From assembly GCA_012845835.1 (NCBI GenBank), contig JABAKD010000019.1, positions 4,569,994 through 4,633,993 of the forward strand: a stretch of DNA of 64,000 nucleotides, in the 5' to 3' direction. The notes below the pieces were generated by a model, which saw only the letters and a program-made list of their open reading frames with translations, was not told where the DNA came from and did no database searches. Origin of the DNA: Undaria pinnatifida. Lineage: Eukaryota; Sar; Phaeophyceae; Laminariales; Alariaceae. Below, piece after piece: positions 1 through 11,639 of the stretch. A program made the position numbers and the translations under genes. Position 1 is the stretch's first letter. Each line of letters begins with the position of its first letter.

Positions 1-642
1 GACACTGAAATGGATTCCGACGGCAGCGAACGGCACCGCTGACGCTATCTCGCGACCTTCGCGTGAGTCCATTATTCGACTGCACCCCAGGGCGTTCGGA
101 TCGTGTGGGAAGCCCTGGGCCCGTTCAGTATTGACCTCATGGCGTCTACAGCATCGGCGCAACGCATCCCGGGGAGTTCCCACACGCTGCCGTTCTTCTT
201 ACAGTACGACTGTCCGGGATCTTCGGGGGTAGACGTGTTAGCGCAGGATGTTTCTTTTTTGCCACATACGGGAGAGCAGGCATTCGGGTTCTGCTTCCCT
301 CCCCCGGTTATGGTGGGACACGTCGTACAACACTTGGCGGAGTGTCATGCACACGCGGTCGTGGTGGTCCCCGATACAAGAGCGTACTGGTTTCCACTAG
401 TCCAACAGGCGACGGTGCGCTCGGTGGAAGTGGCCCCGAAGGGAATATTTGGGTTCTTTCAGTGGCCTTACCAGGACACTTCGAGAATGGCGGTATTCCA
501 AATGGGCGATGGTTGCGCACGAGATTTACTTCCGAACAGCAGGCGAATGAGCGTGTCTTCAATTCTGATTATACTTGGTAATCTCGTCTTAGTGGACTTT
601 GATATGTATTTTATAAGGGGCTTCGAGCGTGGGTCGATTTAA
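1..642 (+). pseudogene. DIRS/Ngaro-type RT-RNase H, C-terminal remnant
   Basis: This is the downstream end of a reverse transcriptase-RNase H polyprotein of a tyrosine-recombinase retrotransposon, cut by the window edge. Around bases 28-60, in the +2 frame, the translation contains a TADAISR-like string, which matches the ADALSR motif closing DIRS-type RNase H domains. The frame then changes, and from about base 100 a long open frame contains FSIDLMAS, a QYDCPG block, FCFPPPVMVGHVVQH and VVVVPDTRAYWFPLV. That order (DLxA, then a PP-rich block, then a VP..R..WFP block) is the connector following RNase H in DIRS and Ngaro elements. The stop at 640-642 separates it from the recombinase, which lies in the same frame 28 bases on. 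At least one frameshift and one in-frame stop make it a relic. The family call rests on motif order; the RT itself lies outside the window. Confidence 0.6.
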
Positions 643-744
643 TTACTTATCCGGTGGTGCACCGGCGCTTTGGCCAATTTATTCGTCCTATTTCCCTATT
701 CGCGTCCGTTGCCCGGACCCTCCCTTGGGTGCGTACGGGGGTGG

Positions 745-2084
745 ATGCAGAGTGAGATCGAGCCGCCCGGGGGTGCGTCTTGCGCACGAGACCTCGTTCG
801 ATATGTGTTATGTGCCACGTGCAGAACAGAGAATGTCGGACATTTCTACTACTGCTGGTTCTGTGGGACGCAGCCATTTCGGGGGGCACCCGTTCCGCGG
901 GACCCAGATACGACGGTCGTGCGGATCGATGACAAAAGACTGGAAGCTCGCCGGGCGGAGGTTTCTGCGGCAATGGCTGAGCGTCCAGGCCAGAAGCGCA
1001 AAAGTAAGATAGCCGACGACTTCAATACGTTCCTCCTGGTCAGGTCAGGGAGGCGACGAGGATGGGCCACGGCGACCGACGACTATGTCTTCGACTGGGC
1101 GTGTTTCCTCGATTCTCAAGGTCACGGGACCACGTGGGTGCACGATCGATCTTGTCCCGGGGTGGGTATTGCGGACGGAGGTGCATGCCGGCCGGATAGC
1201 GGTTGCGCAAAGCGGTATGCAGCTGGATCGATGGATAAGGCATTTATTTCTAAGTTGCGCATGGCCATGCGGGAACAACTGGGAAAAGTAGAGGAATGGG
1301 ACCCGGTAGAAAAGAAGGGTAACCCCTGCTCGAGTGCGCTAGTTGAATTCTACCTTACGTTTGTTAGCGAGGAACAGAAACAGGTGGGCGTTCCCGTGAA
1401 GCAGGCGGCACCGATGCTATCGCATACCTTATCCCAGTTGCTCCAAAGCATGCGAGTGCGTGCGCAGCTCGCGGAATCGTTGTCCCAGCGTATCGCAATT
1501 ACGCGTGACATCGCTCTATTTTCCTTGGCCTTTTACTCCATGAGGCGAGGATTCGACCTCTCCTTCACGTTGGCCTCACGGGTTCTGCGACTACCCGAGT
1601 CGGCAGGTTTGGTGTTTAACTTCCTTTTCGGAAAAACATTGCGGAAGTCGGTAGAAGCAGTAGTGGTCTTGGCAGACGTAGAAAATCCGCAGACATGCGC
1701 ATTTCGAGGGGTTACCGAGTACATCTCCGCGGCTCTCGCGATTGGCTGGGATTCAACCGCGGGCTATCTGTTCCCCGTGGTGGAGAGTAGTGGGGAGAGG
1801 GGCTCAGTTGCAATCACTGCACCCCGCATGACGGCCACTTTGCAGGCACATCTACGCGCAGGGGGTTTGCCCGACCACTTCACGATACACTCATTTAGAG
1901 TAGGCGGATCGCTTTGCAAGTCGCTCGCAGGCACGGCGCGGTAGACGAGATTATGAAGATTGGAGGATGGAAGACCGAGCGCGTCGCGCGGTATTACATT
2001 GGACCAACCACTAGCGCGGGGGCGACTCCGGAAGGAAAAGGAAAACGCAACGGGGGTTTCCAGCGGGCGCGGGACAATAGCTAA
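745..2084 (+). pseudogene. Tyrosine recombinase of DIRS/Ngaro-like retrotransposon (frameshifted)
   Basis: Tyrosine recombinases of this class integrate circular DNA copies of the element by strand exchange. The first ATG of the frame is at 745. Near the N terminus is a CATC...CWFC pair (about 809-867), a probable zinc ribbon. Catalytic landmarks follow: an arginine in SMRRGFD (about 1537-1557), HSFRVGG (HxxR, 1888-1908), and GGWKTERVARYYIG with the nucleophile tyrosine (about 1959-2003). The last block is out of frame: the frame carrying HxxR ends at a TAG near 1942, while the tyrosine block is read in a different frame to the TAA at 2082-2084. A small indel at about 1936-1942 therefore separates HxxR from the tyrosine, so the copy should be inactive unless this is a sequencing error. 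The RNase H remnant directly upstream in the same orientation supports DIRS/Ngaro order rather than a Crypton. Confidence 0.75.
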
Positions 2085-2685
2085 ATAGCTATGAACTTCC
2101 CGTTGTCCCAAGCTTTTCAGGATGAGTTTGCCGCGTGCAAGCAACGGTAACCGAGATATACCGTAAGTATGGGTGAGATGAGGCAAGACCTAGGCCTAGC
2201 CCAAACGTACACATTGATCACAGACAAAGGCACAAGAAAGTATGGGTAAGATCACGGGCGGGGGCCGGAGGCCTCATCTAATCCAATACTTACATTAAAT
2301 GATAGGCGAAGAAGGAGAAGAATACTACAATAAAATCGGAGAGCAAGTAAAATCGAAGCAGACATGCCTCCATGATTTGAGACCCGATAATAAACGGAGT
2401 ATGATATCGCCCTTCTGACGCATTGTCTTCGTCACCGGACCAAAAGCGAGAAAAATTGAGGTGACGATACATTATCTGACCATCCCTCCCACCCAGCTTG
2501 GCAAAAAGTAGTTTCTTCAGGTACAACCTTTGCAAATAGGGATTTACGGCACCGTACTGAGCTCGGGATTGGGAGCTTAGTGCGGGCGTTTATCCCGGGT
2601 AAGGACCTCTTGATTGCGGCAGGAGGCCTCACCTAATCCAATACTTACATTAAATGATAGGCGAAGGAGCAGAAGAATCCTATAG
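2085..2685. repeat. 3' flank of the recombinase element with inverted and direct repeats
   Basis: No gene is visible. A motif GTAAGTATGGGTGAGATGAGGC at 2163-2184 has an imperfect inverted partner at 2270-2293 (GCCTCATCTAATCCAATACT), and a partial direct copy at 2237-2252. A block of about 58 bases starting GGAGGCCTCATCTAATCC at 2267-2325 recurs as a direct repeat at 2622-2684, about 355 bases on. The second copy ends exactly where copia homology begins. DIRS-class elements carry inverted or split terminal repeats, so this may be the element's 3' terminus, but that is inference. ORFs here (for example 2290-2535 on the minus strand) match nothing I recognise. Confidence 0.4.
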
Positions 2686-3318
2686 TTTTATGCGTTCACT
2701 GGAAAGGTTAGGCCGCGATGTCTTGCCGTGTTTTTGTTGAGTGCTCATCTTGATCTTGCACGTAGCACACGCCGATAAAGGGTCTGAAAAATTTACCCCA
2801 CACTCTGGGATCCTTTTTACCTTGGTCATCACGTGCCCATTGAGATGACCCAACCTCCTATGCTCAATGTTAGTTTGAACGGGTGAAGGCAGGGAAGTGG
2901 CTTCAGTAGCAGTTTCAAAAGAAGCGTGAACAACGTGGACGGTTTCCGGTTTAACGTTGCTGCTGGGTATGGTCGAAAACGCTGTCTCAGGTGTTAGGCT
3001 GGTAGCACCAGTGGTGAGGTCGATATGATGCAGAGAAGAGCGGTGACTGTCTTTGCGTAGGGGTACAGTAAATGCACCCATTTCCAAATACGAATTCGTG
3101 GCGATGATCATAGTGACCCCTCTCGTAGCTGCCGATTTCCCCGAAAATTGGTGCCTGCCTAGCCCTGGTACGGCCGTGACGGGAAGCTGCACAGAGTGCT
3201 TACAGCCTATATGATCCAACGCTTGAACGACCAAAACCCCTTGACCAATGCCATAAACACGATATTTTCCCCCTACGTTGATTGTTACAGGAGGGTCCAG
3301 CTGTACGTAGTGGTTCAT
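2686..3318 (-). pseudogene. copia GAG-pre-integrase domain (integrase zinc-finger region), truncated
   Basis: The frame opens with MNHYVQLDPP and continues through the beta-rich linker that follows the protease. It then reaches the integrase N-terminal zinc finger, with HRRLGHLNGHVMTKVK and CATCKIKMSTQQKH supplying the H-H-C-C ligands. It ends at SSERIKL, exactly where the integrase catalytic core would start, and the next bases are non-copia repeat DNA. The plus-strand relative near 42528-43170 matches it closely through the same blocks. The frame is separated from the upstream gag/protease frame by an overlapping TGA/ATG at 3315-3318. This is a remnant and would bind no DNA as an integrase by itself. 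Confidence 0.75.
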
Positions 3319-4448
3319 TTTGAGTTCAATGTAAGTAGAAGCTGATCGTCGATGAAGTGGCTAGAAGCTCCGCTGTACGCAGTCATGGACGAGTCGACGG
3401 ACTGCGCGACGAAGGTGATTGGAGGTGCGGCGATGAAAGAATAACCTATAGCAATTGGAGGACAGGGAGGAACCGCGAAGGACGAAGAAGTAGCTGCTGT
3501 GGTTGCAGCCGCAGTAGTAGATGGAGCATGTTTCCCTGGGACGTAAGCTTCTATTTGCGTTGTTGAAGTTGGAGTTGTGGCGGTGTTGGCGTGAGCTCTG
3601 CGGTTGTTATTATGCCGGCGGCTTTGTTGGCCACGACGAGGGCGACGGGTTATGTTGTCGTCCGTCATTTGAAATCGACAGACGCTACTATCGCGGCGAT
3701 CGGTATTATGCAGGCTACACCACGATATTTTTCGAGGTGTTGGGGAAGTTTTTCTCCCCGACATCGTTCCCTTGCATTTACAGCAATTTTGCAATCGATG
3801 GCCTGGTGTTTTGCATTGAGAACAGATCACTACCGCTGAGGGTAATGGCGTGACTATCATAGCAGAGTCACGCCCCTTCGCTATTCGCAAAGGCCCGTTT
3901 CGCATAGCTCTATTTGCGTACATGTTACGCATTGTTATCACAACTCGGTCGAGTGTGAAGTCATCATCTGCTTCGGTGCTGTATTTTATGTGCAGGTATT
4001 CATCCGTGAGTCCCTCCAGCAGTGTACCCGGCATGCTGTCGTCGTTGAATACCTCTCCCATGTCCACCTGTTCATCCCGTATGTAGTACAGTACACCTCA
4101 ATGATAAATATGTCTTGGTCTTGCCCATCCTTCATGACCACTTGATATAATTGTTCTTCAATATGCGTCTATGTTGGCAGGTGGAATTTTGATACTTTGT
4201 CACAATACCATCCCAAGCAGGTTTCCCATTCGCAAGTTCACCTCGTTTCGGCTTGAATTGTAGGAGAATATGGCCGCAGCTCCCGATGTGCTCAGGAGCA
4301 AAGAGTCGAACAGAAGACGGTTGTCGCGGTGCCAATTCTTGATGTCTTTCAAGCTCGAGTTGTTGTCATCCGTGGCCCATAAAGCTGATATTGCGGCTGG
4401 GAGTGTAGAATATCCTGACGATGATGGTACAAGGTGCGCCGTGTCCAC
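3315..4448 (-). pseudogene. copia gag with CCHC zinc knuckle and degenerate protease motif
   Basis: Gag forms the particle that packages the retrotransposon RNA. The N-terminal part (4448-4132) is spread over two frames, with shared segments such as FKPKRGELANGKPAW and KYQNSTC, which are also found at 41580-41685. The C-terminal part (4067-3315) carries LLEGLTDEY and DRVVITMRNMY, as expected of a UBN2-type copia gag. It also has a clear zinc knuckle C-x2-C-x4-H-x4-C (residues 82-95 of that frame), a Thr/Ala-rich linker, and AYSGASSHFIDD where copia proteases have DSGAS. The catalytic Asp position is occupied by Tyr, so the protease is dead. At least two frame breaks are present. Confidence 0.7.
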
Positions 4449-4920
4449 GGGAGTACTGCCTGCGTCCGGCTGTACATTCTCTGCTGTTTATGCCCGGGGT
4501 ATTTCTCGGACGGCGTGTTCGTTTCGTCAGCGGCATGGCTGCAAGTTACAGCTCGTGAAGGCCTACTTGTTATAGAAGGTGGACGAGGACTGATTAGTTA
4601 AACCTCGGGGCAATGACGCCCTTCCAGGATACCAGAGATCCCGGCATGACGCAACATTATCACAGACCGAGCGGTGTGTTTGCATACGTCGAACTTGAGC
4701 CCATTGCGTTTGCCGTTGAGAGCTCTATCTAGCTTGTCAACCGCATCACTTGCCTTCGCGGACTCTCTCATGGTGATGTTGATGCTGATGCTGATCGCCG
4801 ATGCCGTAGCGGGCTGATTGAAGGTTTCCTCTCAAATTTCCCGGTAAGATACGACAAATCTTAAATGAGATTTCGCTCGGTGCCGATCGATGTGTATTTC
4901 GAAGGTCGAGGCTCACAACC

Positions 4921-5355
4921 TGTGAATAGCCTGTGAATACAATAGTTGTGTAGAGGCCTTGTCCTCTACGTTAGAAGAGATGCAGAGGTGGCACCGAAGT
5001 GTCTGTTGAAATCACTTGTAGAAAGAAACAAAAAGGGATAGTTTGGAAAGGGTGCTTGAAGCCAAAGAGAGAGGACGAGGAAGGAGAAGAAGGAGAGGAG
5101 GGAGAGGAGGGAGAGTGATCACGTTGGGTAGAATCACGACTTGGTCATCACGGAACAATGCCCGTAGTCCGGTAGAAAATCGGGACCGCAGGACAACCAT
5201 AACGTAGTCGAATCTACCGATACATCTAAGTTCCACCGAAGATTCAACGTAAAATTCAATTAAATTTTTAACTGCATGTCTTATTCGAGCGAATAGACTG
5301 CTCGAATAGACTGCGCATGAAGTTAGATTTGAATCCATTGCTCATTATCTCAACA
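4921..5355 (-). repeat. 5' LTR of the minus-strand copia element
   Basis: Read on the minus strand the repeat begins TGTTGAGATAATGAG at 5355 and ends near TATTCACA at about 4921, giving roughly 435 bases with TG...CA ends. Its plus-strand counterpart lies at 45456-45900. The two share the start TGTTGAGA, the block ACCGGACTACGGGCATTGTT, a CT-rich TCTCCCTCC stretch, and CACTTCGGTGCCACCTCTGC. The position upstream of gag makes it the 5' LTR. The stretch 4449-4920 is the untranslated leader, and no gene is seen there. Confidence 0.7.
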
Positions 5356-5356
5356 T

Positions 5357-5640
5357 AATGGCCGCATGTGGAAGATTGCCACGGCAATGGTCGCGGGCGT
5401 CCGCGGATGGCCGTGGAAATTGCTTAGGTTGGAGGTCCGTGGAAACTCCCGTGCCAATTTTCGCGGACTTCCGGGGACTTCCGGGGACTTCCGTGGTGAT
5501 TGCCGCGTTGTCGAGGCAATTGCCGCCAATGGCCGTGGAAATTGCCCCGGCAGCTTCCACGAAAACTGCCGTGGCAGTTGCCGCGGACTTCCATCGGTTG
5601 CCATTGCTGGTACGACGGAGTTTGCCACGGACTGAATAAC
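5357..5640. repeat. Degenerate GC-rich short tandem repeat
   Basis: The segment is built from scrambled copies of TTGCCGTGGAAATTGCCG and GCGGACTTCCGGGGACTTCC, alternating with their near-complements such as CACGGCAAT and GGTCGCGG. Frames on both strands stay open and encode low-complexity Arg/Gly/Asn/Cys/Phe repeats. That is the composition of the repeat showing through rather than evidence of a protein. It abuts the copia LTR at 5355. Confidence 0.5.
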
Positions 5641-8600
5641 GACACGTGCCGTGGCCACAGTTAAACAATCGTGTATCCGTGGAGTGCTCGAAAAGAAAAC
5701 GAAACAAGGAGCATCCTCGCGGCACAGGAAACAGACTGATACCGGTGTAAATTTATCGCGAAATGCAATGTCCCGACTCCGATTGTTAATCGCTTGATCC
5801 CTATCGCTGGACGGGCGTTACGAGCTCCTCTCCTCCAGACAGTACACGGCGCAGGATCCGCGTGGTAAAATACAGCCTCTCGGTGTTGGGCGAGCTTGTA
5901 TGTCTGCAACGTAGCCAGAAAGCCACACTTCCCGCTGGATCGACGAGTCTGTGTTGGTGTATTGCAATAGTTTGAATTCGGAAATTCCCGCTATGCGCAT
6001 ACCAAGTAACTGATGAAAACATGGGACCACTCACAACAGAGAGACTTTGCACGTACTGTAGTAGATACCCCGGTTATACCATGTATGGTGCGTAGGTCGT
6101 TGACATTGCGCTGTGCCGCGATGATGCTCCTTTTTGTGTTTTTTAGTCTACGCAGAATGTTTTGTGCGGTGTATCCCGTTGACATATCATTCTGCTGCGT
6201 CATCTTCTCACCAGGCCAATATGACGCGTGTACGTACGCTATGCCGTTGTGTCTCAACGCTGTGGATGTCTCGAGGGGTCCTTGGCAGGTTGGAATTACC
6301 GAAAGTGCTGTTCATTTTTACTGGTCCTGTTGTTTTGTTCGGAGATGGTCGATCCCAAACACCCCACATGGAAACTTCCATGTATGATCATACTTGTGAT
6401 TGCCGATGAACAACGTTCTCAGCGCAGGGCCTGTCTCACTCCCCCTGTTCGTGACATGGACGGCGATGCTTCATTTTGCGATTTTGGGCGTATTATTTTC
6501 CGGTTCATGACAAGCTTCATCACATCCAGCCTCAACACTCAGCAGGTGGGTTTGAACCCGGGGTGGTTATGTTCAACTTTTTTGTTTGACATTCAAGCCT
6601 GCTTCAACGTGCAGAACTAGGTCTATATATCCCGGAAGTACACGGCTGACTCGGGCACATTGTGGATGTTCCGCGTACCACGTTGTACCACGTGGAGTGT
6701 TTCATCCAGTGCGACGGATTGATTTCTTGAGTGTCGAGAATAAGAAGGGTGTGGTTTCTACTTCACAGACCCAAACAACTACCTATCGTACAACAAAAAT
6801 ATATTTCAGAAAACGGGTAGGTGCTGTAGTACATACCCAAACCATCACACTATGTATTGAAGAACCGGCGTCTGATGCGGAAAAAATCGCATCACGAATG
6901 CTGGTGTGAAAAATTGCTATAAGTACGTGGTCACATCGCTTTCATTGGAAATGAAGGCGAGGAGATTGACGAAGATATGACTGAACCCGCAGTCCGAAGT
7001 TACGCCCGGACAATTGCCGTCGTGGCTTGGAACTTTCGGAAAGATATGGGGTAACGCGGAGACCACAAAAAGCGTGCCCCTAATATTATACATGAAAATA
7101 TCACATGATACCAGTTATTAAAAATTGCCACCGCAAGGTTGTACATATTCTACTGTTGCATACGTTTGGTCGGTCGATCAATACACAGTCACCAGAAAAT
7201 GTGAACGTCATTACTCTTAGTTGAGTCACGTGTAAAGGCCGGACACCTACTGCATAATTTCTGATGCCAATGTTTTACTGCTGTACCAGGACATGAAGTG
7301 GTCTCGTATATTTAGATTTGCGGGGTGTTCGGGTACATGTATTTCTGGGGGAACGCGATCCTTATGACACGTTAGGCACGCTCTACAAATAGTTCCGAAA
7401 TATCTACTCTAACTTGAATAGTACAATAAACGATGTGCTTTCGTAATGTTTTTGCCTTCCAAGGCGTCGTAGTCCTTAGCATTATTACCCCGTTCTGCAC
7501 TGGCTCTGTCTTCGTGATTCGCTTTATATACTCAAAAACAGGTATTGAATCTAAATATGCCGGGTTTGACCTTTTTAGACGGAAACACTGTCGGGCTGCA
7601 TGCAGGAGGTTGGGTTTGTGTTCGAAACTTGATGGAACCACCAAAGTTGCCCCCTCCAATTATGACACGCCATACCTCAACCCCGTCTTCTACCCACTTG
7701 TCCCACAACAAGAAACCGGCTCGCTCTCCACGACATCGACGACAACGACGACAACGACGATAACAGTGGCCGGTCTTCATCCTGTACTGGTGTATTTTTT
7801 TTACTACAGAGAGAGGCTACACGTTCTTCTCAACTCGCGTCACCCTCTCCAACTGCAGCGACGGCGACAGAGACCGAGACGTATGCAAATATGGCGCCTC
7901 GTGGGTAAGCAGCAGTAAACGCCGCAATAGTAACACCAGTAGTAGTTGCACAGCAGCAGCGGCAGTAGCGCAGACGGGAAAAATAACAATAGCTGTAGTG
8001 GAAAAAAACAAACAAACTGATTCGTGCATTCCAAGAGAGTTGCAGCAGTTAACGAGGACGACAGCATTTTTGCCGGTCCGAAATTTTATCTGGAACCGTA
8101 GTACACAACTCTCATTGCAAAACATGTACCGGTATGGACTATAATGCCAAGAAAGAACGTCCGACGCGACTGCCAGACGACGCTTCGCACGACATCTTGA
8201 CCCAAACCTTGTGGCTAGTAGTATGGACGTGACACACTTTCGTGGGATACCGTGGAGTTCGCTGCCACTACACGAAACACGCCCTGGAAAGAGACTACAC
8301 CAGCCACACTGTTGACGCATGAAGAATACCACCGCTTGTCGGAGTGGGTGTGGGCTTCCATATCTCACACTAATCATTACGTAGCAGCAAAGTAATGATA
8401 TACGATATAGGTCTATAGAGTTTGTGTCTTTGGGTAAGGTATATGTCGGGGAGAGGGTTGCGTTGATGGCCTAATGCTTTGGAGTATGAGACTTATAGAG
8501 ACTGCTGCAGTCTTTTCCGGCCGTTTTCCTGGTAAAACCTGGCAAGTACATGTGGGGCGCGAACAGAAGCGCCAACCTGACTCCCTGCTATTCTCGGCCT

Positions 8601-11600
8601 AAGCGCCGCAGTGGCCATCCAGCGTTGCAGATGCGCGCGGCTTTCGCATTCTCAAATTTGCTGCTAACATCCCGTATTATATTGTGATTGTCCGTAGTTC
8701 CCGTTTGCACTTGCGCCCAACGATAAGCGCACGACCTCCCTATCTCTCCTTAGGACTGATGTGTCACCAACCTTTCCAAGCGAGGACGAAACTTCAACCG
8801 CCTTTTTTTAAGATTGCCCTCTAACTCTGATACATGGTACGGTAGAGGTAGTGCGTCTTGGCCAGGACAGTATCACGGTGTTAGGCAGCAACAATTTCTC
8901 CCTGGCGGGTCTGTGAGGCAAATGATTCTCCGTAGTATCACCGCCCTACCAGCCGTGGTTAACAGCTGTATTCGTTGAACTCGTACCACGCGGGAGTGTT
9001 GGTCGCGTCAAATTCTGACCGTTTCTGATATTCATGTCCTATGCGTGGTTCTAAAATTCTTACCGCATGAGCCATAGTCTATAGCTTTGAGATGCACTTC
9101 GACCGGACCATGCTTCTCTTTTCACAACTATACACACGGTTTTGGGAAAGCATATTGCCCGAGATGTTCCTACGTGAAGCTCCCACGGGCCGAGAGAGCT
9201 GCATTGTCCCTAACAGAGGTCGCACATCTCATACAGGCATCACCGACCGCACCTCACATTTTCTTCGCATTTTCTGTTGGCATTAGATGCTCTCTTGTAG
9301 TAGACTACATATTTATGACCACTTATAACTATGATTCCGTCGCCGAACGCGAAATCGTTGGCCCCATCATCGAGGGGGTGTACAAAGTCGTGTCAACATG
9401 GTGTGTGTTTGTGTCGTGGTTACAAGAGCATAGTATTTTTTCTCACCTTGTTACGCAACAGTATAATGCTACTACTCGACAGGTCGCGTTATTTCTATGT
9501 CAACGTTGCCGCTCGGACTCTGCCGCATTACGAAAAGTCGCACCGTCGCTCGCTTGGTTGAAGGTCGGGTTACCCGCTCGTTGATGGGGGGTGCTCTGTC
9601 GCCTACGCTTGTCGAAAGGCCAGTCGCTCCCTTTTCCTTAGCCGGTGACGCCGTCACCCGTTCAGCGCAGTGACAGGTTTTTGGCTTGCCTTGCACAACG
9701 AAACGTTTCCCTTCACGCGGCCAAGTGCCAGGCTACCTCTATGATTTCAACTAAACCACCTCGTCGCCGACATCGCGAACCTTCAGGCCAACATATCTCA
9801 TGCAAATATATCGTGCTATAGCCCACGTGACGAGATGTCAGGACAGCCCTTTGTATAAAAAAATGGCACGACGCCTCGCTGTCCTTAACGCTGAGAAATC
9901 ACGGGCTGCCCTTTATCATTGGACCAGGCCACGTTGTTTCTTACGTTGCGGGAGGCCGAGCACTCAACTCGATTTTCCCAGAGTTGCGTTGTCGCCCCAA
10001 CTATTGACAGGTCAAGTTATCTTTACACATTCCATGAGGCAACGTTTCCGTCGACATTGCGATTGGTCAAGGTGTTTCCACTTGTTGAACACTGTCCGCG
10101 TAACCACGGCATCTCCGGAAGCAATCAATAGAGGGAAAAATGCAATTCCCGTTTCTAGAAAGAAGGTGCCGCCCACCCTATAAAAAAAACTGGGAGCAAG
10201 GCGTGCAGGTCGGGCGCACATTTTCCTTTGCCGATGTTGGTGTAAAGCAGTGCTTGAATTCACCCATGGAGGCCTTTGCTGCTACACGGCTCTTCTCGTA
10301 CGACCCAGAAAAACATATTGGAGTTCTGCTGCAACGACCAATACTGGTGAATTCATAAAGAAGGGAACACGGTCAAAGCGTATTCTAAGACGTATTTCAG
10401 ATGTGTCTGGTAAACTGCCCGCTTCCTCGATAAACGAAATTGATGGTGTAGCTAGCAAAGACCCACGGAAACTGAAAACTGTTGTAGGTACTCGTTCTAC
10501 ACATGTGCAGCCTCCTGTTAGCCCTGTAGCAAATATATATGTATATATATATATGGATGTGCTAGTTGCTTGTGAATTTTCTGCCTGGATTATAGAACAT
10601 AATTAGGGGCAGGGTTAGGGTTAGCCACAGTAAATCGGGGCACACATTCCCTTAAAACATCGTACTCGTCGAGCCATCACTTACGTATTTGGCTTGAACG
10701 GACCGAGGTAGAATATTGCTCTGGATACAAGCTTGTATATCGCCTGTTTTGCAGCTCTCGTGGCCTGACGCCACTCGACGGTTACCGGTTTCCTTTGTCT
10801 CAAATAGAACACTTTTTCCTTTCCTTTCAGACAGAAATCCGTAGCGTCGGCAGCAATACGAGAGCACGGATTAGTATAAAGGTTTAACAAGAAAAATGTT
10901 ATTTCCACAATCTGCTGTGCAACGCGGAAACTGAGGACCACAAATCGCGTCCGACATACGTGTGGTACGTCAAAATCACCAGACAATTGTAAGTCGACAT
11001 TGTCCGGCTTATGGGTACACGGGTGAAAGCATTACACCCTCGAATGATTTTACAAGGCGAATGCGAGTCTTGATTTCGCACTTGGTCACAGTGTGCTCCC
11101 TAATGAGAGCGCTGACGTCATTGTTTGGTGGATTTGACTTCTGCATATGTGCATCGAAGCTTCCAACAATTGTGTTACGCTCGTGGACGGAGCTTGAACA
11201 TGACCACGCCTCCTAGAAGTTCACTGGACACGGCAGCACATAAGGTAACTGCAGCAACGATCACCGTTAATGCTACCCCCATCCCGACGGAATCAATGTG
11301 TGCCGGGTGGTGACGGTGCCGTTGTCGCTATGGCTGCTTGAGGTGGTCACGGTACATTGGTGGCGGCGGTCATGTTTGTTGTACTGCAGTATCTGCGTTA
11401 CCAAACAGACCCTCGTGCCACTAACCCACAACCACAACAATGCTTCTTTGTGTAGACTGATTTGTGGTCGCCAAACATACCATTTGGATACTGACTACTC
11501 GTGCCGGTTAAGTCGCCTGCCCGACTGGAATCAGTTTTATTTTAGTGCCTGTGTCCGGCTGAGTTTAGGGCCTGTGTCCGGTATACTTTCTTTGTGATTG

Positions 11601-11639
11601 TGTGGCATGTACCGACACCATAGGGAATCCACCCCACAC
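5641..11639. other. Gene-poor stretch, no recognisable gene
   Basis: Open frames of 60-190 codons occur on both strands, the longest being about 9087-9584 plus (Cys-rich N terminus CPRCSYVKLP, then a hydrophobic segment) and 7817-8377 minus. None shows a domain I can name, and none has a paralogue in the window. Local features are a (GAC)n-like tract at 7733-7768, a TA-rich microsatellite at 10531-10554 and a short GGTTAGGGTTAG at 10610-10621. The last is too short to be telomeric. Confidence 0.4.

Larger units (their letters stand above)
2686..5355 (-). mobile_element. Truncated Ty1/copia retrotransposon, minus strand
   Basis: Read on the minus strand the element runs LTR (5355-4921), leader, gag (about 4448-3330), protease remnant, and GAG-pre-integrase domain (3318-2686), then stops abruptly. 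Integrase core, reverse transcriptase, RNase H and the 3' LTR are missing. The same proteins and the same LTR recur on the plus strand at 41521-45900, which fixes the boundaries: homology between the two copies ends at 2686, next to an unrelated 58-base repeat. Several frameshifts in gag and a changed protease motif show it is dead. The order gag-PR-INT identifies Ty1/copia rather than Ty3/gypsy as far as visible, though the RT that would settle it is absent. Confidence 0.75.

Noticed and set aside
9087-9584. 165-codon ORF with Cys-rich start
   Set aside because: Only two cysteines are spaced as C-x2-C, there is no other domain, and the size is common by chance in this sequence.
10604-10622. 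TTAGGG telomere-like repeat
   Set aside because: Only two units, internal to the window, which is within chance.
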